A stretch of 64,000 bases of DNA, taken from the NCBI RefSeq assembly GCF_026914185.1, contig NC_070563.1, forward strand, positions 2,418,001 to 2,482,000, read 5' to 3'. The notes below the pieces were generated by a model. That model saw only the letters and a program-made list of their open reading frames with translations, ran no database searches and was not told where the DNA came from. Of this stretch, positions 1-12,093 are shown one piece after another. A program made the translations under genes and the position numbers. The DNA is from Puccinia triticina (taxonomy: Eukaryota; Basidiomycota; Pucciniomycetes; Pucciniales; Pucciniaceae). Position 1 is the first letter of the stretch. Each line of letters begins with the position of its first letter.

Positions 1-434
1 TAGCAATTGGGCCCTGCCCAATTTTGAGTTGCACCTTTCAGCTTCATGTATTCAGGATAAAGTTGATTGAGCAGAGCGTTCCAGTTGAAGTTACGGGCTT
101 GGTGACGGTGCCGTTCCCTTTCTGAGGCCATCGCTAGGTCAATTTCATCCAGTGGTTCCTCGACCAAATCTACCCACTCATGACTGCCGATGGTATCCGC
201 TAGATCTACCGCTTCGTCATTGTGAGCTGGAAATGGTGCGTCGTAGTCCATGGCATTTTCAACGGGTTGATCCGCTGGGTTATACTGATTATGAGAGTTT
301 TGTTGACGAATCCGATCCGATAATTCATGTTGACGTAGTCGCGCTAGTGTTTCGGCATCTCGCTCGGCGTTGCGTTGACGGCGCAGTCGCTGGGCACGGT
401 CTGCAGATTTGAATCTAAACCTTGTGGTGGGCAT
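1..434 (-). CDS. KDZ transposon-associated protein, N-terminal part (cut by the left edge)
   Basis: An uninterrupted reverse-strand frame starts at ATG 434 and runs off the left edge (144 codons, no stop). It opens with MPTTRFRFKSAD, then a basic helical stretch (RAQRLRRQRNAERD), an acidic linker (DEAVDLAD, HEWVDLVEEPLDE) and a segment ending in NWNALLNQLYPEYMKLKG and QNWAG. This layout matches the start of fungal KDZ (Kyakuja-Dileera-Zisupton) transposon proteins with a CxC1-like cysteine cluster: a short basic and acidic leader before a W..L...YL..K..T.NW element. Established knowledge: such genes encode large transposases and are abundant in basidiomycetes. The zinc-binding cysteines and the catalytic core would lie beyond the window. 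The family call rests on layout only, and another transposon-borne protein remains possible. Confidence 0.6.
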   Translation of the reverse strand, partial: MPTTRFRFKSADRAQRLRRQRNAERDAETLARLRQHELSDRIRQQNSHNQYNPADQPVENAMDYDAPFPAHNDEAVDLADTIGSHEWVDLVEEPLDEIDLAMASERERHRHQARNFNWNALLNQLYPEYMKLKGATQNWAGPNC

Positions 435-1667
435 TTAATCAAAAGGTCGGCCTGATGAAACTGAGAAATGTACGAATGGTCAGTTCTGTACGGTTGAAGA
501 GAGATGATGAAAAGAAAGAGCTACTACCCAATCCAATGTTTGGCCTGTTTAATTTTGAAGCTATGTGTTGCTTTGTTGAGGCTTAGGAGCGATGTGATGT
601 CGGTTGACCGTTGAAGTGGGAGCTGGTTGGAGTTGGTTCAGTCAGGGGATTTACAAAAACTAGTTCGGTTGCGGAGTGTGATGTTGAGTGTGTAAGGGAA
701 GTGATGTGTTACATGCAGAGGAGGGTTATTTTGTTGTGACGTCTAATATGACCGGGATGTGTAAGGGCCAGCCAGGGTCGCCTGTCTCAGTGGGACTTGG
801 AGAAAATCTCAGGCTCTGATGGTCAGGGTTGGCAGGGACCCAGGGACCCCAGAGACTTTGGAAACTGACCAAAAACATTGGTATACAGAGGCTTATTTCC
901 TCGGCTGCGCGTCTACATACTATGGGGTCTAGGTATGGACACAGGTGCAAATTCTGTGTAAATATGTATTTATTTAAACAAGTACGTAAGTACGTGGTGC
1001 TCACGGAAGGAAGAAGAGCAATGAACCGAGTCTTGATGACAACAGTCGGATCCTTTTCTTGTTCCCAACGAAAACACAGGACAAAAATTTGCAGTGGGTT
1101 GTTTTGACTTGTCCCCCTTCGTTCTCTCACTTGTTCAGCTTCCTCGGGACTGTTGAAACTGAGTGGAGCATACAGAGTCTTGTCCACCGAAACACCGATC
1201 CCCTGTCGAAGCGTTCACCTGAGCGGTTGGTCCCTTATTCCTTGTTCTTTCCTTTTTCAATCGGCTCTCTCTCCCCTTTGATCAGACAGAACGAAAAGTT
1301 ATCCAACGGCTCCTGTTGAGAACTTGAGGTTTTACGTGCTGAGTGTAGATGTTTGACGCCTTTCAGTATTTCCCGTTTTCTTTCAACTTGGTCGGCAAGC
1401 TAGCCAGCGTTGGCCCGATGTGATGGCACCCTCACCTGAATGCCGGTAGGTATTGATGTACTCGGCTGCCTTCATCGCCAGACCATTTAAAGCTCCCCCA
1501 GCTTCGCATCGTATCTGCTAAAATCTATCCCTCATCACTTCATACCCATTTGCCATATAAAGACTGCCATTTATCGTAAAATACACAGAACTCGCCCTAA
1601 CATCTTCTGTTCCTTCATTAATATCTAGACTCGGTGAACTATTTTTTCTGCGACTCGGTACCCAAAA
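435..1667. other. Intergenic, no gene seen
   Basis: About 1.2 kb between the divergent KDZ-like gene and the HerA-like gene. Open frames here are short, overlap on both strands and have no recognisable motif or consistent splice structure. It should contain both promoters, but I see no TATA element I would defend. Confidence 0.5.
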
Positions 1668-3778
1668 ATGGAGAATCACAATCGACCTAACTTCCGTTTT
1701 GCGAATGCCGACACTCGCGTTCCTCCACACGTTACAAGCGGAGTCCTTCAATTTCAACCATTTCAACCAAGAGAGAACACACTACAAAACCCGTCGAATT
1801 TTGCCTTTGGACGAGAATTTACGTTCGAATTGGATTCGATAAGCTCTGGCATTGCCCCGAAATTTAAACCGCCGCCGATCAAGGACCCGGAGCTGGACCT
1901 CCTACAAGTCGAAGGATCATGCGGAGCCAATGGATTGGATTCGACACTCCAGCACAGTATCCGCAACGCCGTTCTCCTCACTGGCGAAGCCGAGAAAGTC
2001 TCTCCCGGCCAGTTCCCCCAACGCGCCGTAGTCGGAAGCATCAGCAGCCAACACGCCGATGGCTTTCCCAAGTCCCCCTCGAATCCGAAATTATACTTGA
2101 ATGTTAACACGCCATTCAGTGCTCTGATCTGCGGCGTACAGGGCTCTGGTAAAAGCCATAGCGCCTCTGTTATATTGGAGGGATGCTTGGTGGTCGATAG
2201 ACGGATCGGCACTCTCCCTAAACCACTTGCTGGCTTGTGGTAAATTTTGCCCCCCCCCCCTAGTTCTACTTAGCCTACATTCTTTTCCGTAGAAGGCTAG
2301 TTTCGAAACCAATGTTGATCCGTTACTTTTTCTACGTAAAATATAGCTTGCATTATGATAGAGGCAGTGTGAATTATCCCTGCGAATCCGCCTATCTCGG
2401 ATTACCAGCGACGCGAGCCCAACTAGGAGCAAAGTCATCTGCATCAGTCCCAGTGACAGTTCTTGTATCGTGAGTTACAAATCCCACATGTCTCTCATCA
2501 ACCCTCACAAACTCTTCTTATCTGTCCTTTTGCTTCACGGCGCACGCTCACTAACTTGGATACATTACGCGCATTCCCCATCTCATCATTAGGCCTACTT
2601 GCTTGGAAACGATGAGGAGGATTTACAAACCTCTGAAAGGCGTGAATGTCATGCCGTTTTACCTCTCGACTTCGAATTTGAATTCGAGCAGGATGTTAAC
2701 GCTGATGGGATTTGATGACAGTGTGGTAGGTGATCTCAGCGCAATACTTGGCAGTTCTGATTTTGATTTGTTATCTTTCCGCTTTCCATAGATTATGCCG
2801 TTGTATCTACAAAGAGCGATGACTATTCTTCGGTCAATGGGCGCAGATGGATTTAACTACGATGGTAAGCCGGTTCTTATCAGCAATCCGCCACCCCTCG
2901 CAGGAAAGTAAAATCAAGCGTTTTAGTTAAACAAATGCGTTTTTGTTTTTGCTGGTGTTGTTCGGTATAAAAATCGAAGCATTCAAGAAGAGGATGATGA
3001 AAGAGCCCTTAAACCCCGCTCAAAAAAACTCATACAAGATGCGGATCGATATGTTGGACTCTTATTTGACTGGAAATAAATCCTCCGACGTTTCGTCCTA
3101 TTTCAAGCCGGGTCACTTGGTCATCGTCGATCTGCGTGATCCGTTCACCAATTCATCTTTGGTAATCGCTTTGTTTGAGATCCTTGTCGGCTTGTTTGTC
3201 GAAGCTCGTATGGAAACTGGGAAAGTGTTGCGTGAGTTTTTTTCGATCTTCTAAAGAAAATCTTGAGATGAAGGTAAGATCCAAGTTCTCTAGTTACTCA
3301 CTCCTTTTTTTCTTCTCTTGTTCGGTTAAATGAATAAATAGTCTTAGATGAGGCGCACAAGTATCTGAATTCGGATCCATGTTCGGCTCGGTTCACGGAT
3401 TCGATGACCTCATTGATCCGACAACAAAGACACTTTGGGATCCGGACGATAATCTCGACCCAAGAGCCTACGGTAGTTCCGGATGCGGTGTTAGACCTGG
3501 TTTCGTTCCTATTCCTTCACCGGTTCAGTTCGCCCACCTGGGTCAAACATCTCAGTAAACACATCTCCGTCGACCAGGACCGCGAGCCGGACTCGGATTG
3601 GTCCCACACTATCTCAAGACTCGCGCTCGGCGAGGCCGTCGTCGTCGCTCCTACCGCTTTGAGTATCAAATCTGGCGCCCTCTCCTCAAGCCCCCTAGCC
3701 ACTGGCTTCCTTATCATTCGTACTCGTAAACGTCTCACTTTTGACGGCGGCGCCTCTATTGTCGCTTATCGCTCTTGA
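1668..3778 (+). CDS. HerA/FtsK-like P-loop ATPase, six exons
   Basis: Exons 1668-2239, 2347-2469, 2593-2725, 2792-2864, 2980-3231 and 3342-3778 join in phase to give 529 residues. A Walker A loop GVQGSGKS lies near residues 156-163. Downstream are a hydrophobic strand with acid (LVIVDLRD), a Walker B-type LLLDEAHKYL, an arginine-rich helix (IRQQRHFG) and IISTQEP, the order seen in HerA/FtsK/VirB4-class ATPases. The first ~110 residues are low in structure. Family knowledge: fungal genomes carry lone proteins of this type, usually annotated only as P-loop NTPases. Bacterial HerA pumps DNA with NurA, but no nuclease partner is visible here, so a DNA role is inference. The gene is intact, and its 3' neighbour CET1 is convergent. 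Intron 1 has a short poly-C run. Confidence 0.85.
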
Positions 3779-4363
3779 AGTTTTTCATTTCTGCTTGTTT
3801 CTGTTTCTTGCTCTATTCTCTCTGATATCTTGCTTGTAAATCTTGCAGACCATCTTGTGCTTTTTAAGTGTAATTTCGCCTTGGGCATTGCACACTGTGA
3901 ATACGTAATACCTACATCCCTAATTGTAAAAAAGGATAGCCTAGCAAGTGATATGTTCAGAGTTCATGGGGGTTGATAGGGGAGCCAGGTGCGGGCGAGC
4001 CTGCCAGGTTAAGGAGGTTCGAGAAGAAGTCCTGATACTTCTCTCCATCTACTTGCAGTGGTGTTTTTCCTCTGTTTCGTGTGCTGTGTGACCGCGATGT
4101 CACAGCCTGTCAGAGGACACTCCAGCCCTAACTGACGACGGAAGAGATAAACTTCATCAAAGTGATTCTGACTACAACTCACTCAAAATCTCTCTTTTCA
4201 AGAACAACAACAGATCCACCTTTTCTTTCAAGATTATTTTCCACACACAAGAACATACAAGCAGGGTTTAAATTATGATGTAGGACGAAGATAATAGTTG
4301 TTTCTGTGAATTGAGATGACGAAAAACAAAACAAAACAACATGTAGTTCGAAGTGATACTATT
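3779..4363. other. Convergent 3' spacer between the HerA-like gene and CET1
   Basis: About 585 bases, AT-rich towards CET1. It should hold both 3' untranslated regions and poly(A) sites. I see no gene, repeat or RNA structure. Confidence 0.5.
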
Positions 4364-5772
4364 TTAACAATTACGGATAAGCATGCGAACATTATTCAAC
4401 AAGACGTCGACCATGAGCAGATACTCCTGCGCGTCGAGAAGCTGGTGCTGAGAGCGACTGAGTCTGCGGGCCGAGGAGGGTCGCTGGTCGTCCTCTGGCC
4501 GGTCTCCGTTCCTGCTTGCCCCTCCTTCGCCCTCCTCGCGCTCGCTCGCCCAGATCGACGCCGCGCGTAACAGCTCGGTCGAGTCCTTGAACTCCACCTC
4601 CACCTCGTGCGTCGATGTCGAGGCGTTCTACACTCAGACGCACGCACAAAAAAACAAATATAGAAACCCTTTTTTAGTCTTGCTCTTTCGCCCCTCCGCC
4701 CCTTGGTCTGAGTCTTACCTGGTCTGTCGATTTCACTTGTGTTAGATCGATCTGGGTTATTTGGTGTGAATACGATAGGCGGTCCTTGATCCGTCTGAAA
4801 GTTGGAGTAGAGTGTTCGGGAGGGAGAGGAACTGAAAAGAAAAAAGAGGGTAAGGATATGAGTGTGTGTGTGTGTGTGTCTGTGTGTAGGAGAAAGGGAC
4901 TGACCAGGATGTTCGATGTTGACTGAGATTCTGAAGTCGAATGATCGGCCTGGACAGTGGATATCTAGATGTGCGAGTTTCTCTTTGATGATCGAGCGGG
5001 GCGGGGATTTGTTTCCGGAGGAGTCGCGGCTGACTCTGACCTTGCCCTGATGGAACTCGTCGACCTGTTTGAGATGGAGATAGTCGACCTTAGCGCCGCA
5101 GTAGCCGGGTGCATTGGTCTCGGTGACCCGTTGGTTGAGGAGCCGGTTGAGGTTGGCATGGTGGCTGGGGGGCATGTCGGACTGGAACTTGGTGTGGGCG
5201 GTGTTGAGGATGGGTGATTCGGTTGCGATTGGGTATTCGATCCGTTCAGACTGCTTGGACCGGTCTCTGATCGTCCCTAGTTTTGCTTCGACTTCGACCA
5301 GATGGGCTTCCCCCCTCAGCCAGTATTCGCGCGAGTGTTGCCAGATGAATTGGGCGATGGTCCAGGTGAAGTCGTTGAAGGGGGCGATGCCGAAGATGGA
5401 TTCTTCCAGGTTGCTCTCGATGGTGAGTGATGGGGATGTTGAGGATGAGGCAGTTGAGGCTGCTGAGGTGGGATGTTTGAAGGGCGGCTGCTGGTGGTGG
5501 TGGTGGTGTTGCTGCTGCTGTTCGGTTGCGGATGCGGATGAGGTTAGCTGGAGATGGTTCTGGGTGAGTGTGGACATGGTTGGCTTGTGGTGGCTGATGA
5601 TCTGTTTGGGATGGTGGAGTTTCCTGAAGAGCGGGTCTTGCTGGTGGTGGCGGAGGTGGTGGTGGTGGTGGTGGTGGTGCTGGCTGGGTGCTGCTGGTGG
5701 GGGGGAGTGGATGACTGGGTTGAGGAGGGAGGCGAGGGAGGAGGGGGAGGGGGTGGGCAGCTGGCGTTCCAT
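4364..5772 (-). CDS. CET1: mRNA 5'-triphosphatase (capping enzyme beta subunit)
   Basis: Exons 5772-4905, 4831-4719 and 4627-4364 join in phase to 414 residues. The enzyme removes the gamma phosphate from nascent pre-mRNA, the first step of capping, in the nucleus with the guanylyltransferase. It belongs to the fungal metal-dependent tunnel (CYTH/Cet1) type. Visible motifs are motif A VEVEAKLG near 159-166, FRISVNIE, the basic RRIKDRLSYSHQ followed by IDLTQV, and motif C HEVEVEF near 334-340. The two glutamate motifs bind the metal ions. The first ~120 residues are low complexity (His, Gln and Ser runs), and a short acidic/Ser insert precedes the C-terminal helix. The ATG at 5772 follows a CAG acceptor-like site, so a 5' untranslated intron is likely. 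The first coding intron contains a CA repeat. Confidence 0.92.
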
Positions 5773-6743
5773 TGCTGGAATAAAATAAAAACAGTGTTAG
5801 TCTCCTCGCAAACACTGTTAGCACCCCCACTCCCGCTCACTGATAAGCAACCTCGACAATCTTCGGTTCATGCGCGTTCCTGTCGATAAGAATAGCGAAA
5901 AAAAAGACAGCCGCGAAGAGGGAAGAACGAAGAGCGAGCGAGAGGTGGGGTTTTAAATGAATATGGGGGGTGGATACAGCCGGTCATCAGAGAAGGAGAG
6001 ATTTAGAACTCAACTGAGCTAGCCACAACCAAGCTACCTTAAATACATATTTATAATCTATGAAACTTGGAAACCGAGTAAACTATTAGCGATCAGTCCA
6101 GTGAGCCAACGAGACTGGCGAAGAAGCTGAGCCCCCAATCTTCCCCCTTAGCCACTGCCACACAGTGTAACCACTCCCCCAAACAAACACACCATCCTTT
6201 GTACCACTCCGGGAAATGCATCCCGAAGTCGCCATACAGACAAATACCCCCTTATAATAGCAAAGGCTCGCTCGACAGCCTACGCTGGGCGGAATCGCAC
6301 ATTAGTAGAGCTTGCTTAGAATCAGACCAACGAACGGATGAACTGAAAGGATTTTGTAACACGATCACCATCCACACCCACACAAACATACACACCAGGC
6401 TCAGCCGATCATAAAAATCGGCATCCTTGCTACGGAGTACACAAACACATCGCAACCGGGGATAGTACCAACCCCCTGAAAACAAACGAGCCCCGATCAC
6501 AACACTCCGTCGCGCTTAGCAGCTTGGTACATATACAAGGGTCCAGGGCTGGGCTCAACATTGGGGCTGATAAACCACCCCTGATCCAACGATGGGCAAC
6601 AACATCCATTCTCCGAGTGCCGTATGTAATAGTCTCTTACTCGCCCAGGTACATACCCGGCGACGGTTTGGCACGGTGTCAAAAAAGCGGATTATAAAAT
6701 GATTGATTATATCTAGAAGTATTCAATGGATTGATGGGCATGT
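5773..6743. other. CET1 upstream region and duplicated 3' flank of the tandem family
   Basis: No gene seen. From about 6475 to 6740 the sequence resembles the stretch at about 9460-9960 (for example the shared gagccccgatcac and ccgtcgcgc blocks, each followed by cttggtac). That stretch lies beyond the 3' end of the next family member, so the tandem duplication unit includes 3' flanking DNA. Confidence 0.6.
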
Positions 6744-8868
6744 CTACGTAAGTAAAGGCGTTGTTCTAACTATCCACTGTGCAACCGGCCAACTGGCAAT
6801 CAGGAAAGCTGCAAGATCCCGAAGTGTTAAGTCTGGGTCGGGATCACTCTTTGGAGATATAGCAAGGTAGTGGATCACTTTCACCTGAAGATCCCCAAAG
6901 GTGTTTGATGTCTCCTTATACCAAGGCGCGAGTTCTTCTCCCAATTGAATGGCTCCCTGGATAGGTATGCTCCCTTGAGGCTTGGAAAACATCGCGATGA
7001 GCCATTTGATCAAGTGTTTTCTGGCTTCCAGGCGACCTTCTTCCGTCAGAGGAATGCCTTTCAACAATTCGGCATGAATACGATCCGTGACTATGAGCAA
7101 CTGATATAACCTCCCCTGTATGATCTTCTGGTGCATCACTTGATTTTTGGCTTGGGAGTTCAAAATTCTCAGAACTCCCCAACCACTTGTATTCAGGCTG
7201 ATTTTGACAGCTATTGGAAGTCTTGGATGGTAAGTGACTGTGAAACCTTCTTTTCCTCTAACCGTCCCAGCAATTCTCTCAATCGTTTCAAACTGCTTTT
7301 CGAAATGAGCTAAAATTGGAAACAAATGTCGATATTTTTCATCAGAATTGTCAGAATGGATTCTTCGAATTTTGAAAATATATTCTTTCAATTTCAGCTT
7401 TGATATAATCGAAAAAGTGTGCTGGAAACCTGGATTCATTTCTGGTTGTACTACTGGTTCTCCAATACTTCTTAAAGCTTGACTAACTGGTGCATAGTCA
7501 ACTGTTCATGTTCAATTTGTCAAGATAGAAAGAGGGCCCATGTCGAAGTAAATATGATTGGTATTTCACCATCTATTAATATTCATCACCAAGAGAGAGA
7601 ATATTAAAAAAAAAAACGTCCAATCTGACTGACTTTTATTCTGGCTTAGATAAACTTTTAAGAGTTCATTGGCAGGCTGCACTGCATCCCCAATGATTTT
7701 CCCCTTCCCGGAGAAGAGTCTTATCAGGATTTTTCTAACTGGGCTCAAGGGCCCCTGGAGAGGACGATTTGCCATAACGCGCGAGAGCTCTTCAAAGAAT
7801 GGAGTGGTAGTACTAGTACTAGGAGATGAGGAAAGACTATCTCTAAGCCAGTTGTAGAAATTTAGGTGGTGTTGCCTGTAAGTGTGTACGGGTAAGTCAA
7901 AATGGTTGAGGGTATTTTCATGCAACTCATATGTCCATCCAAGCAGATACTTGTAAAGTGTGACAAGATATGACTTCATCTCCCGGGGAGCTGTTGCAAT
8001 GCATGAGCTGTACGAAAATTTGTTGTTGTTAAAACCATCATCTTCCTTAGCCATACCCAATTGAGCCTGAAATGAGGTAAAGAACTCTTTCAGAAGCGGC
8101 TCCCGAATCCGTCCATCAGAGCCAAGACAAGTGGGAGGCGGAAGGTTTTTTGTTAGCGCAGCACTAGGCTGCTTATGTTGCACATTTATTTCGGTAATTG
8201 ATGCCAGATAGGTGGTGTCTTGCACTATATTACTTGCAGGGCTATCCATCTTCGATCCAAACTCGGGAGTGAAAAAGTTGAGGTTTTGTGATGGATCAAA
8301 GTTGAAAAAATTGCTGATCTGGCCCTGATTTGCTTCTGTGTGCACTGGAACATTGGCTTCAATCAATACCACTAGAATCAGTCTTCGTTTCAAGAATGAG
8401 AGATATGAATGAGTACTTACCCATTTGAAGCTCATCGGCATTCGATTGGCCCTCATGGCGGGATTGGGGGTTTAAAGTTGAGAAGGACTCGGAGCTAGAA
8501 CATTTCAGATGGTCGTATTTGCGCTTGTTTTTTCCTGGAACTGCTTGGGGGTCTGGCAAACCATCTTGCAATAAACTTGAATGTGGATTCCAAGCGGAAA
8601 AGGATTGTGAGGGTTGTCCGAATTCATGTAGTAATCCTTGTTGAGGGTATTCGGACTCCAGACCAAGCTCGGCGGCAGTCCACCGCCTTGTGGTGATGGG
8701 AGCAGTCAACGCCATGAAACGTTCAACTGAAAGGGGCTCTGCTTCTTCCGGGGGAGGTGACCACAATCCATGACCCAGGTTTCCTGGAAATGCGGCTGAT
8801 ATCTCCAGGACCAAATAAAGCAACATCCAGGCAGTATAAGCACTCAACAGACCATGACAAAGAAACAT
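6744..8868 (-). CDS. Tandem secreted-protein family, copy 1 (intact)
   Basis: I do not recognise this family. Exons 8868-8421, 8371-7634 and 7501-6744 join in phase (647 residues). The start is set by comparison: all four copies align from an M(F/V)L methionine, which begins a hydrophobic leader ending ISA-AFPGN, a plausible signal peptide with cleavage after ISA. Conserved blocks follow: PITTRRWTAAELGL, GQPSQSFSA, a VPG..KRKY element near residue 130, CLGSDGRIREPLLKEFF, YKYLLGWTYELHE, PVHTY..HHLNFYNWLRD, SGWGVLRILN, DRIHAELLKG and the WYKETSNTFG region. No transmembrane segment is visible after the leader and there are few cysteines. The KR in KRKY could be a Kex2-type processing site or part of a basic patch. 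Secretion and an effector-like role are inferences from the leader, the tandem array and the lack of known domains. Confidence 0.78.
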
Positions 8869-9997
8869 CGTGAGAACAGTGGAATCGAGCTCAGAAAAGC
8901 CCCTCAAACGGAGGTGCCTTCAAATGCCAGCGTGCCAACTATGTATACAGACAGAGCCATAGCCCTCACAAGGGTGGGTGGGACTGATGATAATTTTGAT
9001 GCAGTTTATTGATCTTTGACTTTGGTCAAACTTGTTTGGGGTACACAGATAACCGTTGCTGTCGGGGAGAAGCCCTGCCCGAACCTGACTCACCCAGCGT
9101 TTCCTCGGTACTCTGAAGAGCAGTGTCATCGAGTAGTTGTGGTGACTGGATTTGTATGCAAACGTTTACTCCGATAAATCGTCGGAATGCCACAGCACAC
9201 TGGCCAGCTGTTTCCAGGCAGGGTGTATCTTGCCAGCTCCGCAAGACTTGTTCCAGTGGGAACCGGTCAGACAATCATATCTGGGCAGATGTCGTTGAAG
9301 GTTTTTTTCCCTCTTCCTTGCCAAAGCAGCTCCATTGAAAGCCGCTTGTACACTGAGTATCATTAATGGGGGAATGGCAGTGGCAATGCTCAAGGGCGCC
9401 ACAAAATTGGGGGAATCTCATCCGTGCCATATAAGGCGATTAGTGCCTACACCCTGATCATGCAAAAACAAACAAGCCCCGATCACCAGAGTCCGTCGCG
9501 CTAGCTGCTTGGTACAAAGGACGAGGAAAAGTAGCCCAGATCCCTCAATAGGCAGTCATGCGGTACTTAAAGGTAACATGCGTTAACCGAGTACAAGGCC
9601 TACCACACGTCTCGACCGCTACACCCTATGAATCCTGGCAGACCCTGGCTCATAGACCCAGAAAGCACTCGGGTATCACCCGGGGCCCACCCCTAACGTT
9701 GACAGTATCATCAATCCTGCAAGATTCCGTATCATTACTTATCAAAGCTTTGTTTTCCCGTGCTAATGAGCCCGCAGCGCATTGCCATCCGATGTGCAGG
9801 AATGAAATGCGGCAAATATTTGCAGAGATGGCACTTGTGACTTGGGTACCCGCCCGGAACTACCATGGTACACGCCTGCTCTCAAAGGTAAGGATGGTAC
9901 GATGTCAAAAAGGGAATTTCTGGTGATTGATAATCTCTGGAAGTACTAGATCTTGCAATCAACTTATGATGATATCCATGTAATTCAAGATGTTGTT
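8869..9997. other. Spacer between family copies 1 and 2
   Basis: The 5' flank of copy 1 (about 8900-9350) is recognisably similar to the 5' flank of copy 2 (about 12130-12560); both contain tgagtagttgtggtgactgg and matching leader-upstream sequence. The part nearer copy 2 matches the 3' flank of copy 1. The spacer is duplicated DNA and I see no independent gene. Confidence 0.65.
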
Positions 9998-12093
9998 CTA
10001 GCTAAGCACTGCACAACCTGGCCAACTGGAAATGAGAAAAGCTGCAAGATCTCGGAGTGTTGATTCTGGGTGGGGATCATTTTTTGGATATATGGCAAGG
10101 TAGTGGATCAATTTCACCTGAAGATATCCAAATTTGTTGGATGTCTCCTTGTACCAAGGAGCCACATTGCCATCCAATCTAATGGCTCCCTGGATTGGTA
10201 TGCTGCTATCTTGAGGGTTGAAAACCAGCTCGACTAGCCATTTGATCAGTTTTGTTCTGGTTTCCTGGCGACCTTCTTCCGATAGAGGCGCGCCTTTCAA
10301 GAATTCAGCATGAATACGATCCGTGACTATAATCAATTGATAGAGCCTCCCCTGGATGGGGGTTTCAGCCAAAAGCTGCCTTTTGTCTTTGGAATTCAAA
10401 ATTCTTAGAACTCCCCAACCACTTGCCTTAGTACTAAGTGTGAAAGCAATAGGAAGTGTAGGATGGTAAGTGACCGTAAAACCTTCTATTCCTCTGACCC
10501 TTCCAACGATACTTTCTATTTTTCCATGTTCCTTTTCAAAATGGGTCAAAATTGGTATTAAATGTTGATACCTTTTGCTAGGTCTGTCCAATGAGATTCT
10601 TCGCCTTTGAAAGACATCTTTTACCAATTTGAGGTTTGATATAATCAAAAAAGTATGTCGAAAACCCGGGTTCGTTGTTGGCTGTACTACTGGTTCTTCA
10701 ATATTTCTCAAAGCTTGAGAAATTGATGCATAGTCAACTGTTCATTTCCAATCCATCAAGATAAATCAAGGACCCATATCAAAATTAATATAATTGATAT
10801 TTTTAGTATGAATCAACAAGAAGAAGAAAACTATCCAATCTGAGTCAGAATGACTGACTTTTCTTTTAGTGGAGATATAATCCTAAGATTTCATTGGCTG
10901 GCTGCACTACATCCTCGATCATGCGCCTCTTCAAGTTTTGGGAGAAGAGTCTGATCAGAATACTTTGAGCTGGGTCCAAGGGTCCCTTGACAGGACAATC
11001 TGCCAGAATACGTGATAGCTGTGAATAGAACGGAGTAGTGGTACAATGAGATGAGGAGATAATGTCATCTCGAAGCCATTTAAAGAAATTTAGGTGATGT
11101 TTCCTATAAGTGTGTACTGGTAAGTTAAAAATTTTGAGGGTATTTCCATGCAATTCATATGTCCATCCAAGCAGATACTTGTAAACAGAGACAATATGTG
11201 ATCTCTTCTCCAAGGTAGCTGATGAAATGCATTTCATGTTTGAAGCTTTGTTTTTGGTATCATCTTCCTTAGACACACCTAATTTATCCTGAAAGTAAGT
11301 AAAGAATTCTTTTAGGAGGGGTTCCCGGATCCGGCCATCAGTGCCAAGGCAATTGGGATGTGGAAGGTTTCTTGGACATATAGTAGGACTAGTCTGCTGA
11401 TATTGCAAATTTAATTTGGTATTTGTTCCCAGATTAGTGGTGTCTTGCCTCAAATTACTTGCAGGTCTATCTTGCTCTGATCCAAAGCTGGTCTGGAAAA
11501 AGTTAAGGTTTTTATTGTTGAAAAATAGATCAAAGTTTAAAACATTGCTGTCCTGGCCCTGATTTGCTTTGCTGTGCATTGGAACATTGGCTTCAATCAA
11601 ATCAACTGGAATCAGTTTTTGCTTTAAGGCTGTGAAACATCAACAAGTACTTACCCATTTGAAGCTCATCGTCATTTAATTGATGTTCATGGCAGAGTTG
11701 AGGGTTTAAAGTTGAGCAGGAGCCATAAAATTCTGCATGGTTGTATTTGCGCTTGTGTGTTCCTGGCACTGCTTGAGGGTCTGGCAAACCATCTTCCAAG
11801 AAACCTGAACTTGGATTCCTAGCAGAGAAGGATTGGGAGGGCTGTCCTATTTCATGTAGTAATCCTTGTTGGGGGTATTCCAAATCCAAACCAAGTTCAG
11901 TGGGAGTCCACTGCCTTGTGGTGATGGGAGCAGCCAATTCCAGGAAATGTTCAACTGAAAGGGGTGCTGCTTCTTCCAGAGGAAGTGTCCACAGTTCTTG
12001 ATCCAGGTTTCCTGGAAATGCAGCTGATACCTCTACCAGATACCACCACATCCAGCTTGCAAAAGCACCCAAAAGACTAGTGTGAAGAAACAT
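9998..12093 (-). pseudogene. Tandem secreted-protein family, copy 2, nonsense codon before intron 2
   Basis: Same three-exon layout as copy 1: 12093-11655, 11605-10859 and 10737-9998, all in phase (642 codons). The reading frame is broken once, by TAA at 10868-10866, eleven bases before the exon 2 donor. Copy 3 has CAA (Gln) at the matching place, while copies 1 and 4 have other sense codons. As it stands translation would stop after exon 2 and lose the conserved third exon, which is otherwise open and well preserved. That suggests either very recent inactivation, a shorter product still in use, or an assembly error. The leader ends VSA-AFPGN and the KRKY element is kept. Confidence 0.65.

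Noticed and set aside
5114..5788. A 224-codon plus-strand frame rich in Trp and Cys
   Set aside because: It is the antisense of the His/Gln-rich CET1 exon 1; the repeats create the open frame, and CET1 motifs are clear on the other strand.
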